The notes: generated from the sequence alone by a model not told the origin. DNA of 64,000 bases from Pseudoxanthomonas sp. NC8 (GCA_025232375.1 CP060419.1:557001-621000); one strand, 5' to 3'; positions 10,345-20,610 are shown, numbered from the stretch's first letter. Made by a program: numbers and translations.

Positions 10345-11836
10345 TCAGTTGTTGGAGGAGGGTGGCGAACGCGGATCGGATGCGGCGTCTGTGTCTGTGT
10401 CTGTGTCGGCGGCGGCCAGCGGCGCCGTGCCGAAGCTGCCACCGGGGCGAGGTGGAGGTCGATGCGCCGTACCAGCCGTTCGCGGCGGACATTGAGCAGC
10501 GCCACGTCGGCCGCCCATTCAGCCAGCTGGCGCTGGTTCACCGCGCGCAGGTCGGACTTGCCGATCCGGTATGCGTCCTGCTCCATGCGGGTGGCTTCGT
10601 GGCCGGCGGCGGCGGCATCGCCGAGGATGCGCTCGCGTTCGGCCAGCACGCGCTCGGCGGTGAGTGCGTCCTCGACCTCGCCCAGCGCGATCAGGGCGCG
10701 GCGCGTGTAGTCGGCCACGGCGATCTTCTGCTCGGCGGTACGCACCGCCCACCTGGGCGGTGAGCTCGCCGCCGGTATAGAGCGGGACCACCGCGGTGGC
10801 GGAGGTGCTGGCGATGGTCTGTTCCAGGTCGTCGCGCATCTGCACGGCCTCGTTGCTGATCCGGCCGTAGCCGGCCGACAGCGACAGGCTGGGCAGCATC
10901 GACGCCTTGGCCTCGCCGACACGGTCGAAGGCGCTGGCCACGCGGCGTTCGGCCGCGATCATGTCCGGCCGCCGGTTGAGCGCGTCCGCGGGAATGCCGG
11001 CCGGCACCGGACCGGGAAACGCGGTGAGCGAATCACGGGCGGCCAGGGTGGCACCGGGGTAGCGGCCGAGCAGCAGCTCGAGCCCGCGCAGCGCGCGGCG
11101 GTACGCCAGTTCCGTCCGCTGCTGCGCGTCGGCATAGCTGGACAGATTGGCGCGCGCGGTCATTATATCGACGTCGGTGCCGATGCCGACCTTGCGGCGG
11201 TTTTCGCTGATCTGCAGCAGGTTGCCGGCCGAGTCGACCATCTCCGCGGCCAGCTTCTGCTGCAGGCGGGTCTCGCTGGCCACGAACCAAGGGCCTGGCG
11301 ACCGAGGCGGCCAGCGACTGCTGCGCATAGCGGTAGTCGGCGCTGGTGGCATCGCGCGAGGCGCGGGCGGCGTTGCGCGCGTAGCGCATGCGCCCCCACA
11401 GGTCGATCTCCCGGGACAGGCGCAGCATCACGCCGCTGAGCAGCGGGGACCAGGTCGGCCACCGGCTTTGAACCGGCGCGGCCGAGGATGCTGATCGCCG
11501 GCTTGAGCTGTGCCTCGGCGATGTCGACCTGGGCGTTGGCCGCTTCCAGTCGCGCCGAGGCCACCCACAGGTCCGGGTTGTTCTGCAGCGCCTCGTAGAC
11601 CAGCGCCGACAGCTCCGGATCGTTGAAGCTGGCCAGCCAGCCCTCCTCGACCTGGGCGGCGCTGGCTTCGGCCGACCAGTTCGGGGGCACCACCACCTTG
11701 CCCAGTGCCTGCGCCTGCACCTCGCTGGCGGTGGGCTCCGGCAGTACCGCGCAGCCGGTCGCCAGGCTCAGCACGAACGTCACCATCGCCGCGCGCAGCG
11801 CGGCAGGGAGGAGCGGATGCGGGGGCGGATGCGCAT
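10345..11836 (-). CDS. NodT-type outer-membrane efflux lipoprotein
   Basis: About 496 residues. A start at ATG 11836 is inferred because restoring CCCTGGCC near 11812 joins it to the signal sequence ending in LATGCAVL, a lipobox whose Cys would be acylated. The rest is the TolC-like outer-membrane factor fold with two repeats: FNDPELSALVYEALQNNPDL, REIDLWGRMRYARNAARA, then DALNRRPDMIAAERRVASAF and RTAEQKIAVADYTRRALIAL. Breaks lie near 11460, 11287 and 10750. A run of TGTGTC-like hexamers at 10386-10409 encodes a Thr-Asp repeat in the tail. The start overlaps the end of the HlyD gene. It would form the outer channel for the adaptor encoded upstream. Confidence 0.8.
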
Positions 11837-11841
11837 GGTGT

Positions 11842-13024
11842 TCAGTGCAGCTTGAGCACGAGCCAGTCGAGCTTGGTGCCGACCCGCAGGATCACCTTGC
11901 GGATGATGTGGATCAGTGCGCCGTGCTCGGTATAGATGGCGCCTTGCCCCTGCGCGCCCATGGCCAGGAAGGTGGTTTCGTCGGCGCCGACCGGGCGCAG
12001 CCGCACCGCGATCTTGCCCGGCGGCACCTGCTGGGTGACGGCCTTGGCCGGGGAGGGTGCCGCCGATCGGCAGCTGGCCGGTGCTGGAAGCCCACACCAC
12101 CGAATCGACCTCGCACTTGATGATCCGGTTGGGCAGCACCTTCAGCGCGATCTCGGCCTCGTTTCCGGGCGCCACGTAGCGCAGTTCGTTCTGTGAGTAC
12201 ATCGCCAGCACCCACTGTTCCCTCTCGACGAAGCTCATCACCGGCGCCATCGGCAGGTTGGCGGCGTAGGAGCCGGCGCGCAGCTGCAGGTTGATCACGC
12301 TGCCGTCGGCCGGTGCGTACACGGTGGTCTGCTCCAGCTGCCAGTTGGCTTCGACGATCTGCGCCTGCAGCTGTTCAATGGCCGCCTGCGCCTGCGCCAC
12401 TTCGGACAGCTGGTCCTTGGTCGGTGCGCGCCGACAGCTTCTGCTGACCTGGGCCACCGAGGCGGTGGCCGTGGCCAGTTCCGCGCGCAGGCTGGCCGCC
12501 TCGGTCTCGGCCTGCTCGCGGTCGAATACCGAACCCGAGCCGGTGCGGGCCAGTTCGGCGGTCTGCTTCTCGCGGCGTTCGGTAAAGGTAAGGCGCGAGG
12601 ACACGGCGGTGCGGGTGGCGCGGGCCGACTTCAGCTGTTCATCCAGTTCGCGCTGGTAAGCCTGGGCCGAATCCAGGCGCGCCTCCATCTCCGGCAGCTT
12701 GGCCTCCAGCGCGCGCAGTTCCTGCTGAAATGGCACCGGGTCGATGCGGAACAGCACGTCGCCCTTCTTCACCGGGCGGTTGGCTTCCACCGGGACCTCG
12801 ATCACCCGTCCGGCCACCCGCGGCACCACCTGGACCACGTAGTTGATCACCCGCACGTCGGCGGAGGACGGCGCGACCACGTTGAGCATAAGGATCAGCG
12901 CGGTCAGCGCGAATATCGGCAGCGAGATGACGATGACTGGGAGATGAAGTTGGGGCAGCCACTTGAACTTGAAGAAGATCAGCCAGACGAAGAACGAGTA
13001 GATCAGCAGCAGGATGATTTCCAT
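11842..13024 (-). CDS. HlyD-family membrane fusion protein (YiaV-like)
   Basis: About 394 residues. One or two N-terminal membrane helices (residues 1-55) are followed by the biotinyl-lipoyl half PRVAGRVIEVPVEANRPVKK, a long coiled coil (about 95-210), the second half with VYAPADGSVINLQLRAGSY and a beta-barrel region. One break near 12045 (GGCCAAGG region) separates the last 60 residues. E. coli YiaV is paired with the DUF3302 protein YiaW, and here too the neighbouring upstream gene is DUF3302 (gap 12 bases). An adaptor of this type normally links an inner-membrane pump to a TolC-like channel; no RND, MFS or ABC pump gene is present in this operon. Confidence 0.8.
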
Positions 13025-13036
13025 GGTCGCCTCTGT

Positions 13037-13678
13037 TCAGACCCTGTCGCTGCCGCCGGACGCCGGCGGGGTGGCGCCGCGTCCAGGTCCCGGCGCCATC
13101 GCCACCGCCATTTCCAGCGCGCGCAGGCGCCGGCGCAGTTCCTCGAGTTCGCCGGCCGCGGCCGCGCTCGCGACCGCCGGAGCCGTAGCCGGAACGGGCG
13201 TCGCGGCAGGTGCGGAGGCGTGGGCGGTTGCGTGGGCGTCCTTGGCAAGCGGCACCTTGGTCGCCCGAGGCGTCCTTGAACGGCGTCACCGCCGCGTCGT
13301 GGTCGTCGTGCTCGTCCTGGTCGGTGCCGTAGGCCATCTTGTGCAGGACCGGTTTGGTGTACGCCCACAGTAAGGCCAGCGGCCACAGCAAACCGCCGAA
13401 GAACAGCGAGAGCAGGCACAGGGTCTTGATCGCCGACAGCTGCGGGTGGCGCCGCTTGTGGGCGATCTTTTCCGGAAGGATGTGCACGATCCAGAAAGCG
13501 CCGATCAGTACCACCGGCACGATGATCAGCGCCAGCCATGCGATCACGTTGGCGGCGGTGTCGAGTGCCTCGCCGCTCAGCAACGAGGCCTGCGCCTGGC
13601 CGGGCAGCAATGCCGCCAGGAGCAGGCTCGCGGCGATTGCGGTGGCGGTGGATGGGCGGGCGGAGGGGGCTGGATCAT
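13037..13678 (-). CDS. DUF3302 membrane protein (YiaW-like)
   Basis: About 213 residues after repair. ATG 13678 overlaps the stop of the receiver gene (ATGA). Restoring a G in CCAGG near 13672 joins this start to a signal-like hydrophobic segment (AIAASLLLAALLPGQAQA). Two helices follow (ANVIAWLALIIVPVVLIGAF and LCLLSLFFGGLLWPLALLWA), flanking the DUF3302 hallmark HILPEKIAHKRRHPQ. A second break near 13262 (CCAAGG for CCAGG) leads to a C-terminal tail with an Ala/Pro linker and a heptad-like stretch (ELEELRRRLRALEMAVAM). It is longer than E. coli YiaW, mainly through this tail. Role unknown; inferred inner-membrane partner of the HlyD protein. Confidence 0.7.
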
Positions 13679-14106
13679 CGTCTCTCCTTCGGTACGCCGG
13701 ACGCCGTTATCCCGTCCGGTTCGCGCGGGCGGTCGTGCTGATGCATCGCGGCGACGATCGCGCCGATCAGCACGTCGTCATCCACGGGCTTGGTAAGGTA
13801 GTCGTCGACGCCGGCAGCGAAGGCCGCGGCCCGCATCTCGGTGGTCTCGTTCCCGGTCAGGATGACCACGGGCAGCGAGAGGTTGCGCGCACGCAGCGCG
13901 AATTGCACGTCCAGGCCGGTGAGGCGCGGCATGTGCATGTCGAGCACGACGCAGTCCGGCGAACTGGCGGTCACGTGGCGCAGGAATTCGGTGCCCGAAC
14001 CGTAGACGAGGACCTCGAAGCCGGCCGCGCGAAGCAGGCGCTGCAGCGAATGCCGCACGTCTTCTTCGTCATCGACTACGGCAACGATGGGCGGCTTGCC
14101 AGACAT
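13675..14106 (-). CDS. stand-alone receiver-domain response regulator
   Basis: A 143-residue protein (ATG 14106) that is a single CheY/FixJ-like receiver domain: acidic pair VVDDEEDV, phospho-acceptor Asp in CVVLDMHMPRLTGLDV, Thr in VVILTGNETT and Lys in DDYLTKPVDDD. There is no output domain after residue 125, only a short charged tail. No frame break is needed. It opens the operon that continues with the DUF3302, HlyD, NodT and barrel genes, and its stop overlaps the next start. It is divergent from the histidine kinase at 14345, a likely phosphate donor. An output by protein contact or phosphate relay is inferred. Confidence 0.8.
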   Translation of the reverse strand: MSGKPPIVAVVDDEEDVRHSLQRLLRAAGFEVLVYGSGTEFLRHVTASSPDCVVLDMHMPRLTGLDVQFALRARNLSLPVVILTGNETTEMRAAAFAAGVDDYLTKPVDDDVLIGAIVAAMHQHDRPREPDGITASGVPKERR

Positions 14107-14344
14107 GCCCGCACCATCGCCCCGCACCTGCGGGGCGGCAATTGGCCGTTGGCCCTATGCGCAGCGAGGCTATCGTTCCGTCACATGCCTGTGCGAGGAT
14201 GCCGGGGAGCCGGGCTGCTGGATCGGGGAATCCGCGGCATAGAACCGGCAAGGAATATGCCATTGTTGGATGCGGACTGGAGGGGTCCGTGGCGCGCGCG
14301 TCCTGCCGGGCGCATTACTCTGGCGAATATCGTCGGGACGGACT
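14107..14344. promoter_or_regulatory. divergent promoter region between receiver operon and kinase gene
   Basis: 238 bases without a credible gene separate the receiver gene (start 14106, minus) from the kinase gene (start 14345, plus). It should hold both promoters. GGGACGG lies just before ATG 14345 as a ribosome binding site. I see no convincing -35/-10 pair or long palindrome. Confidence 0.4.
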
Positions 14345-16532
14345 ATGGATTGGGTCGACCTGGTATGGCCGATGCTGGCTGCCGCGAGCTTCGTGCTCGG
14401 GTTGGCCCATGTCGTGCTCTGGATATCCCGCCCCGGGGACCGTTCACAGCTGGTGTTCGCGGTGGCCGCCATTTCGATCGGCGCGATCGCCCTGTTCGAG
14501 CTGGCCAGCCTGCATGCGCAGACGCCCGAATCGATGGCGGCAACCATCCGGGCCTTGGCACGTGCCGACCGCGCTGCTGGTCGCCGCGATCGTCTACGGC
14601 ACCCACATCATGTTCGGCCGTGGCTCGCTTTCACTCGCCGTCGCCGCCGTGGCGCTGCGGGGGCTGGCGCTGCTGCTGAATTTCGTTACCGGCGTCAACC
14701 TCAACTTCGAATCCGTCGACCGGATTGAACATGTCACCTGGTTCGGCGCCGAGGTCGGGTATCCGGTCGGCATGCTCAACCCGTGGGCACTCGTGGCCCA
14801 GATCAGCAACGTGCTGGTGATCGCCTACCTCGCACAGACCCTGTACCGGGTGCGGCGCGACTCGCCGGCGTGGTGGAGTGCGCTGCTGATCTGTGGCGGC
14901 TGGTTGCTGCTGGTGTTCAGCATGCTCGCCACCAACCTCTCGGTCGTGCTGGGGTTGCCGCGCCTGCCGCTGGGAACCCTGCCCGGCTCGGTGATCATGG
15001 TCCTGCTGCTCAGCGTCCTGCTGGTGCGCGAGCTGCGGCGGGGGCGGCGCATGGACGCGCTGATGCAGGAGAGCGAGCTGCGCCACGTGCGCGCCCGGCG
15101 CGAACTGGAACTCGCGGCCGACGACGCCAACCTCGGCCTGTGGCAGTGGGACGTGGCCACCGGTACGTTCACCCAGAACGAAACCAACTATGCGCTGCTC
15201 GGGCATGCCGGCAACAACGGCGCGGCGACCCGGGTCCTGTTCGGCAATGCCGAACTGGGCGAAGAGGAGGAGCGCGCCTTCCTCGACGCAACCCGACAGC
15301 AAGCCTACGAATTCGAGTACCGCATCCAGCGGCCTGATGGCGAACGACGCTGGATCCTGCTGCGCGGCGGCGTCGAGCACGGCCCGCTGGGGGATCCGCT
15401 GCTGGTGCGCGGGGTGACCTGGACGTGACCCGGCGCAAGGAGCAGGCGGACGTGCTGCGCACGCTGCTCGAGGCCGCCCCCAGCGGCCTGCTGGTGCTGG
15501 ACGAGACCGGCACCGTGCGCTACGCCAACGTCGAGGTCGCGCGGACCTTCGGCTACCCGCAGGAGGCGATGGCTGGCCTGCACGTCGGTTTGCTGCTCGC
15601 CAGCGAGACCCGTGCCCAGGACCTGCGGTTGTGGCAGCGGTTCATCGAGGAAGCGCAACCGGATGCGATGGGCGGGGCGCATGACCTGCATGGCGTGCGC
15701 CATGGCGGCGAAGCGTTCCCGATGGAGGTGCGCATGTGCCGGGTCCATCTGGAGGACCACACCCGCATCATGGCTGCGATCACCGACCTCAGCGCGCGCA
15801 AGCAGCTCGAGTACGAGATGGCGATGGAGCGCGAGAGCGTGGCCCACCTGGCGCGTGTCACGATGCTCGGCGAGCTGTCCGGATCGCTGGCCCATGAGCT
15901 CAACCAGCCGCTCACTGCGATCCTCAGCAACGCGCAGGCGGCCCTGCGCATCATCGACCGCGACCCGTCGGACCTGGAGCAGGTGCGGGAGATCCTCGCC
16001 GACATCGTCGAAACCGACCGTCGCGCCGGACACGTCATCGGACGGCTGCGCGGCATGCTCCGGCGCGAGGCGCGCAGAGTTCGTGCCGCTGGACGTCAAC
16101 GAAGTCGTTCAGGAATGCGTGCGCCTGATGCGCAACGACCTGCTCAACCGCCGCGTTTCCTACCGGCTAAACCTGATGCCTGGATTGCCGGCGTGCCGCG
16201 GCGATGCGATCCAGCTGCAGCAGGTCCTGATGAACCTGATCCGCAACGCCTGCGATGCGCTGCCGGACGACCCGACCAACCGCATCGTCCGGGTCCGCAC
16301 CAGCCGCTCCGATGCCGGGGTGTGCGCCGAGGTGGTCGATACCGGCACCGGCATCCCGGCCGACATGCTCGAGCGCATCTTCACGCCGTTCGAGACGACC
16401 AAGGCCACCGGCATGGGCATGGGCCTAGCCGTATGTCGTACGATCGTACGTGCCCATGGCGGGCGCATCTGGGCGGAGAACGTGAAGCCGCAGGGTGCGC
16501 GCGTTTCCTTCGAACTCCCGGTCCCAGGGTGA
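14345..16532 (+). CDS. membrane PAS-domain sensor histidine kinase (FixL-like kinase core)
   Basis: About 729 residues after three repairs: near 14555 (CCTTGG for CCTGG), near 15417 (ACCTGGAC for ACCCTGGAC, which otherwise gives a false TGA at 15426) and near 16078. The N-terminus has six to seven membrane helices (to about residue 230). Two PAS-like regions follow: one around DANLGLWQWDVATGTF and one around LLEAAPSGLLVLDETG. The core has the H-box GELSGSLAHELNQPLTAI (His near 15893), N-box NLIRNACDAL and G-boxes VVDTGTGIPADM and GMGMGLAVCRTI. The FixJ-type gene starts three bases after its stop, so the two form a pair. The signal sensed is unknown. Confidence 0.85.
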
Positions 16533-16535
16533 TCC

Positions 16536-17187
16536 ATGTCTGCAGTCGTTCATATCGTCGACGATGACCCGGATGTGCGCAAAGCGCTGGCGCGGCTGCT
16601 GTCCACCGACGGCTTCGAAGTGGCGGTGAGCGGGTCCACGCAGGAATTCCTCGACCAGTACGATCCTCGGACCACCGGCTGCATCGTCCTGGACCTGTCG
16701 ATGCCGGGCATGGACGGACTGCAGCTGCAGGCGGCGCTGGCCGAACGCGGTGCCGCCCATCCGGTGATCTTCCTCACCGGCTGCGGTGACATCGCCAGCA
16801 GCGTGCGCGCGATGAAGGCCGGCGCCATCGACTTCCTGACCAAGCCGGTCGACGTGGACGCGCTGCTGGAGGCGGTCAAGCGCGGGATCGTCCTCGACGA
16901 CGACCTGCGCCATCGCGACCATGAGCGCGAGGATGCGCAGGCGCTGTTCGCCAACCTGACCCCGCGCGAGCGCGAACTGGTGCCGTACCTTGGTGACCGG
17001 CCGGCTCAACAAGCAGATCGCCGGCGACCTGGGCATCGCCGAGAAGACGATCAAGGTCCATCGATCGCGGATCATGCACAAGCTGCACATCCGCTCGCTG
17101 GTGGACCTGGTCCGCTTCATGGAGCGGCTGGAAGGCGGCGCGTCGCGCCGCGGCAACGACGCCGCGCGCTCCGCGGCGGGCGGCTGA
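16536..17187 (+). CDS. FixJ-family response regulator
   Basis: About 216 residues. Receiver domain: VDDDPDV, phospho-Asp in [25 protein letters not shown], and DFLTKPVD. The C-terminal LuxR-type helix-turn-helix spans about 140-200 with LTPRERELV and [20 protein letters not shown]. One break at 16988 (TACCTTGGTG for TACCTGGTG) sits at the start of the helix-turn-helix. It begins three bases after the kinase stop. Given the divergent receiver-efflux operon next door, that operon is a sensible target, but no binding site is identified. Confidence 0.88.
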
Positions 17188-17217
17188 GCGCCGCTCGCCG
17201 TCGCCGGTAACGGTGCC

Positions 17218-17870
17218 GTGCTGCTGCCGGAATCACGCCGGATCCTCGAGCCGGGCGAGCGCGCCGCCGAGATCCTGTTCGGCGTGATCATGACCATGAC
17301 CTTCACCGGCACGCTCAGCATCGTCGACGCGGGGCGCGAGGACGTCCGCGTGATGTTCATCGGCGCGCTCGGCTGCAACATCGCCTGGGAATCATCGACG
17401 GGATCATCTACCTGATGGCCTGCCGCGCCGAGCGCAGTTCCGAACTGCGCTTGTTCCGGTCCGTCCGCGACGCGCCCGAGCCAGCACTGGCGCGGCAGGC
17501 CATCGCCGCGGCGCTGCCGCCGCTGGCGGCCCGGCTGTTGCGCGAAGACGAGCTGGAATCGCTGCGCCAGCGCCTGGCCGCGGCGCCGGAGCCGGCCGGG
17601 CACGACCGGCTCGTCCGCGAGCACTGGCTGGGCGCACTGGGTGTATGCCTGCTGGTCGTGTTCACCACCTTTCCGCTGGCGCTGCCGTTCCTGCTCCTGG
17701 ACCGCGTCGGCCCGGCGATGCGCGTGTCCAACGCCGTCGCCCTGGTCATGCTGTTCCTGGCCGGCGTGGTCTATGCGCGCGGCATCGGCCGGCCCGGCCT
17801 GCGGGTCGGCGTCGGGATGACCCTGCTGGGCGTCGTCCTGGCCGCGCTGACCATCGCGCTGGGCGGCTGA
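17218..17870 (+). CDS. VIT-family-like integral membrane protein
   Basis: About 217 residues from GTG 17218. One break near 17390 (GCCTGGGAATC, one G short of GCCTGGGGAATC) is repaired to NIAWGIIDGIIYLM. Membrane helices are seen at about 25-50, 55-75 (FIGALGCNIAWGIIDGI), 145-170 and 175-215. The start region PGERAAEILFGVIMTMTFTG and the GCNIAWGIIDG segment resemble the VIT1/CCC1 (iron/manganese) group, but the protein is short and the usual metal-binding acidic cluster is not evident. Function as a transporter is a guess. It starts 30 bases after the FixJ gene and might be transcribed with it. Confidence 0.6.
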
Positions 17871-18016
17871 CCGTCGCGGCCCGCGCGGCGGCTGCCTGTA
17901 CGCCGGCTGCAGGACGGGCCGTTTCCGCCGGCCCCGTACGCCCGGCGCACGTCCCGAGTCTGTAGCATGTGCGCGCCCGTTACGCCCGCAATGTCGGGGG
18001 CGCCCGGTTCGGACCC

Positions 18017-19054
18017 ATGGAAACCACCACCACAACCTCCAACCCGGACTCCAGCCGCCATGCGGCGTCGGCGCGGCTGTCGGTCGCGCCGATGATGGAC
18101 TGGACCGATCGCCACTGCCGGGTCTTCCACCGGCTGCTCGCGCCACATGCACGGCTGTACACCGAGATGGTCCACGCCAACGCCGTGGTGCTCGGTGATC
18201 GTGCGCGCCTGCTCGGCTTCGACCCGGTCGAACATCCTCTGGCGCTGCAGCTCGGCGGCAGCGAGCCCGGGCTGCTGGCGCAGGCCGCGCGCATCGGGGC
18301 CGAATGGGGCTACGACGAGATCAACCTCAATTGCGGGTGTCCGTCGGACCGGGTCCAGGCGGGTCGCTTCGGTGCCTGCCTGATGAAGGAGCCGGCGCTG
18401 GTGGCCGAGTGCGTCGCCGCCATGGTCGCAGCGGCGCAGGTCGATGGCCGGGTGGTGCCGGTGACGGTGAAGTGCCGGCTGGGCGTGGACGACGAACACG
18501 ACTACGATCGCTTCCGCGCGTTCGTCGACAGGGTGGCTGCGGCCGGCTGCGCGACCTTCGTGGTCCATGCGCGCAACGCCTGGCTGCAGGGCCTGTCGCC
18601 GAAGGAGAACCGCGAGATCCCGCCGCTGCGCTACGAGTGGGCTTAGCGCCTGCGCGGCGAACGGCCGGACCTGCAGGTGCTGGTCAACGGCGGCATCGCC
18701 ACGCAGCAGCAGGCGCTGGCGCAGCTGGACCAGGTCGACGGGGTGATGCTCGGCCGCGCCGCCTACCACGACCCGTACCTGCTGCACCTGCTGGACGTGA
18801 CGCTGTACGGCGGTAAGGTGCGCGAGCGTGCCGACCTGTTGCGCGCACTGCGCCCGTATGTCGAGGCGCAGCTCGGGCAGGGCGTGGCGCTCAAGCACAT
18901 CACCCGCCACGTGCTCGGCCTGTTCCATGGCCGGCCGGGTGGACGGACCTTCCGCCAGGTGCTCAGCGAGGGCGCGCACCGCGACGGCGCCGACTGGGCG
19001 CTGGTCGAGCGCGCGATCGAGGCGACCTGCGTCCCGCGGTGCGCCGCCGCGTGA
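18017..19054 (+). CDS. dusA: tRNA-dihydrouridine(20/20a) synthase DusA (in-frame TAG)
   Basis: Reduces U20/U20a in the D-loop of tRNAs using FMN and NADPH. 345 codons from ATG 18017. Motifs: SVAPMMDWTDRHCR (FMN region), NLNCGCPSDRVQAGRFGACLM with the catalytic Cys, VKCRLGVDD, FVVHARNAWLQGLSPKENR, VLVNGGI and GVMLGRAAYHDPY. A TAG at 18644-18646 (GCTTAGCGC) interrupts an otherwise perfect frame; GCCTGGCGC would read Ala-Trp-Arg, and downstream homology continues at once in the same frame. I treat the TAG as a sequence artefact. The stop overlaps the next start (GTGA). Confidence 0.88.
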
Positions 19055-19994
19055 TCACCCGCGATGCCGGGATCTTATGGCGCGGGCGCAGGCCTGTGCA
19101 CCGGACTTCGGCCCGGCCACCGCGCGGGCCGCCTTCCTGGTCGCTCCCGACGGCTTCGCCCGTGCCGAGGAGTCCGCGCTCGACAACCGCTACATGGCCG
19201 CGGCCGCGGAGTACCGCTGCAACGATGCGCTGGCCGAGCACCACGCCCTGCAGCGCGCGCTGGCCGGCGACGTGCCGGTGTTCACCTTTGCCGGCGATCC
19301 GGACACTCCCGACGCGGTGTTTCCGAACAACGTCTTCGCCACCATGCGGCCGGATGCCGCGCTGCAGCCGGGCGCGCCCTTGCGGCTGCTGGTCGGCCGG
19401 ATGCGCCATCCGGTGCGGCAGCGCGAGGCGGCCCGCAGCGACATCCGCGGCTTCTTCCGCGCGCCCTGGCCGGGGCCGCCGAGATCGACCTGTCGCAGCA
19501 GCCGCATCCGTGCGAGCTGACCGGCTCGCTGGTGATCGACCGCGCCCGCGGCCTGGGCTACTGCGGCCTGTCCGAGCGCTGCGACGAGGCCGGTGCCCGG
19601 CTCATGCACGAGGCGTTCGGCCTGCGCGCGACCCTGCTGTTCGACCTTGGCGCCGGGCGAGTACCACGCCAATGTCGTGCTGGCGGTGCTGGCCGGGCGC
19701 GCCGTCCTGGTCAGCCCGGCCGGCTTTGCCGAGCCGGCGGTGGCCGAGGCCATCGCCAGCCTGTATGCGCCGCACGTGGTGCGGCTGCAGCCGGCGCAGC
19801 AGGCCGCCTTTGCAGCCAATGCGATCGCGCTGGCGCCCGGCCGGATATGGATGAGCGCCGGGGCCGCCGCCTCGCTCCACCCGGCCCAGGTGCGCGTGCT
19901 GGCCGCTGCAGGGCTGGAACTGGGGCAGGTTCCGCTGGCGGCGATCGAGGCCGCGGGCGGCTCCCTGCGCTGTTGCGTGGCCGAGGTGTTCTGA
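19051..19994 (+). CDS. arginine deiminase-related / DDAH-like amidinohydrolase
   Basis: About 314 residues. Restoring ATCCTGG near 19072 (text ATCTTATGG) lets GTG 19051 act as start, overlapping the dusA stop. Further breaks lie near 19480 and 19652. Family landmarks: FPNNVFATM (substrate-binding Asn/Asp region), ELTGSLVIDRARGLGYCGLSERCD, a catalytic-His stretch EYHANVVLAVLAGRAVLVSP and the C-terminal SLRCCVAEVF whose Cys is the nucleophile. These match the amidinotransferase superfamily that includes dimethylargininase and a bacterial arginine deiminase-related group. The substrate (arginine, methylarginine or citrulline-forming reaction) is not determined. Confidence 0.75.
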
Positions 19995-20169
19995 AGGTGT
20001 CTTCGAGGTGTCTTCGTGGCTGAACCGTGGCGACCGCGCATGTGGATAAGTTCAGACCGGATTCACCGCTTTTTCTAACGAACATCCTCGTCCAGCCAAA
20101 CGATGGATGCCGGCCCCCGTCCGCAGGGCCGGGTTTGCCATTGCCGCCAGAGTCCGCTAGGAAGTCGTG

Positions 20170-20610
20170 ATGCCCCGCCTGTTCCTTCTCGCCATCGCCA
20201 TCCTGCCGTTTGCGCTTGGCGCGGTGGTGGCCGGTGCGCAGGAGCCGCCGCGGCCATCCGGTGCGGCGGACGCAACCCGCACGGCCGGCCCGCGCGAGGT
20301 TCGCCCGCGCGAGTCGTTGATGCAGCGTCCCCGCGACCTGCGGCCCCCGGTCCGGATGGAACGGGCCCCGGAATCCTCGCGCAACGACGGGCGTTCCATG
20401 TCCGACGCCGTGCGGCGGGTCCAGCGCTCCACCGGCGGCCAGATCCTGGGCGCCGAGCGCGTACCGTTTGAGGGACGCGACATCACCCGGGTCAAGTACA
20501 TGGACGGCCGCGGCCGGGTCCGCTATATGGATTACGTGGATTACAAGGACGAGCCGGGCGCGGCGGCCGAACGGCGACCGCCGCCACGCGCCGATAACGG
20601 CGGTCGATAG
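20170..20610 (+). CDS. exported PepSY-like protein
   Basis: 146 residues with a signal peptide (MPRLFLLAIAILPFALGAVV, cleavage near AGAQ). After a Pro/Arg-rich linker the C-terminal part SMSDAVRRVQRSTGGQILGA and RDITRVKYMDGRGRVRYMDY has the shape of a PepSY domain, the small alpha/beta module found in inhibitors and sensors in the envelope. No frame break. It lies 63 bases before the phoP-like regulator and points the same way, an arrangement common in this bacterial order. A role in modulating the PhoQ-like sensor is inferred. Confidence 0.7.
   Translation: MPRLFLLAIAILPFALGAVVAGAQEPPRPSGAADATRTAGPREVRPRESLMQRPRDLRPPVRMERAPESSRNDGRSMSDAVRRVQRSTGGQILGAERVPFEGRDITRVKYMDGRGRVRYMDYVDYKDEPGAAAERRPPPRADNGGR

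Noticed and set aside
18644-18646. Stop-codon recoding (TAG read as amino acid) in dusA
   Set aside because: Other TAG codons serve as normal stops here (MBL gene, mtfA-like gene, SPOR gene), and the change fits the general CCTGG artefact.
19994-20014. Tandem AGGTGTCTTCG repeat after the DDAH-like gene
   Set aside because: Only two copies of 11 bases, with no secondary structure or recurrence in the window; not enough to call an element.
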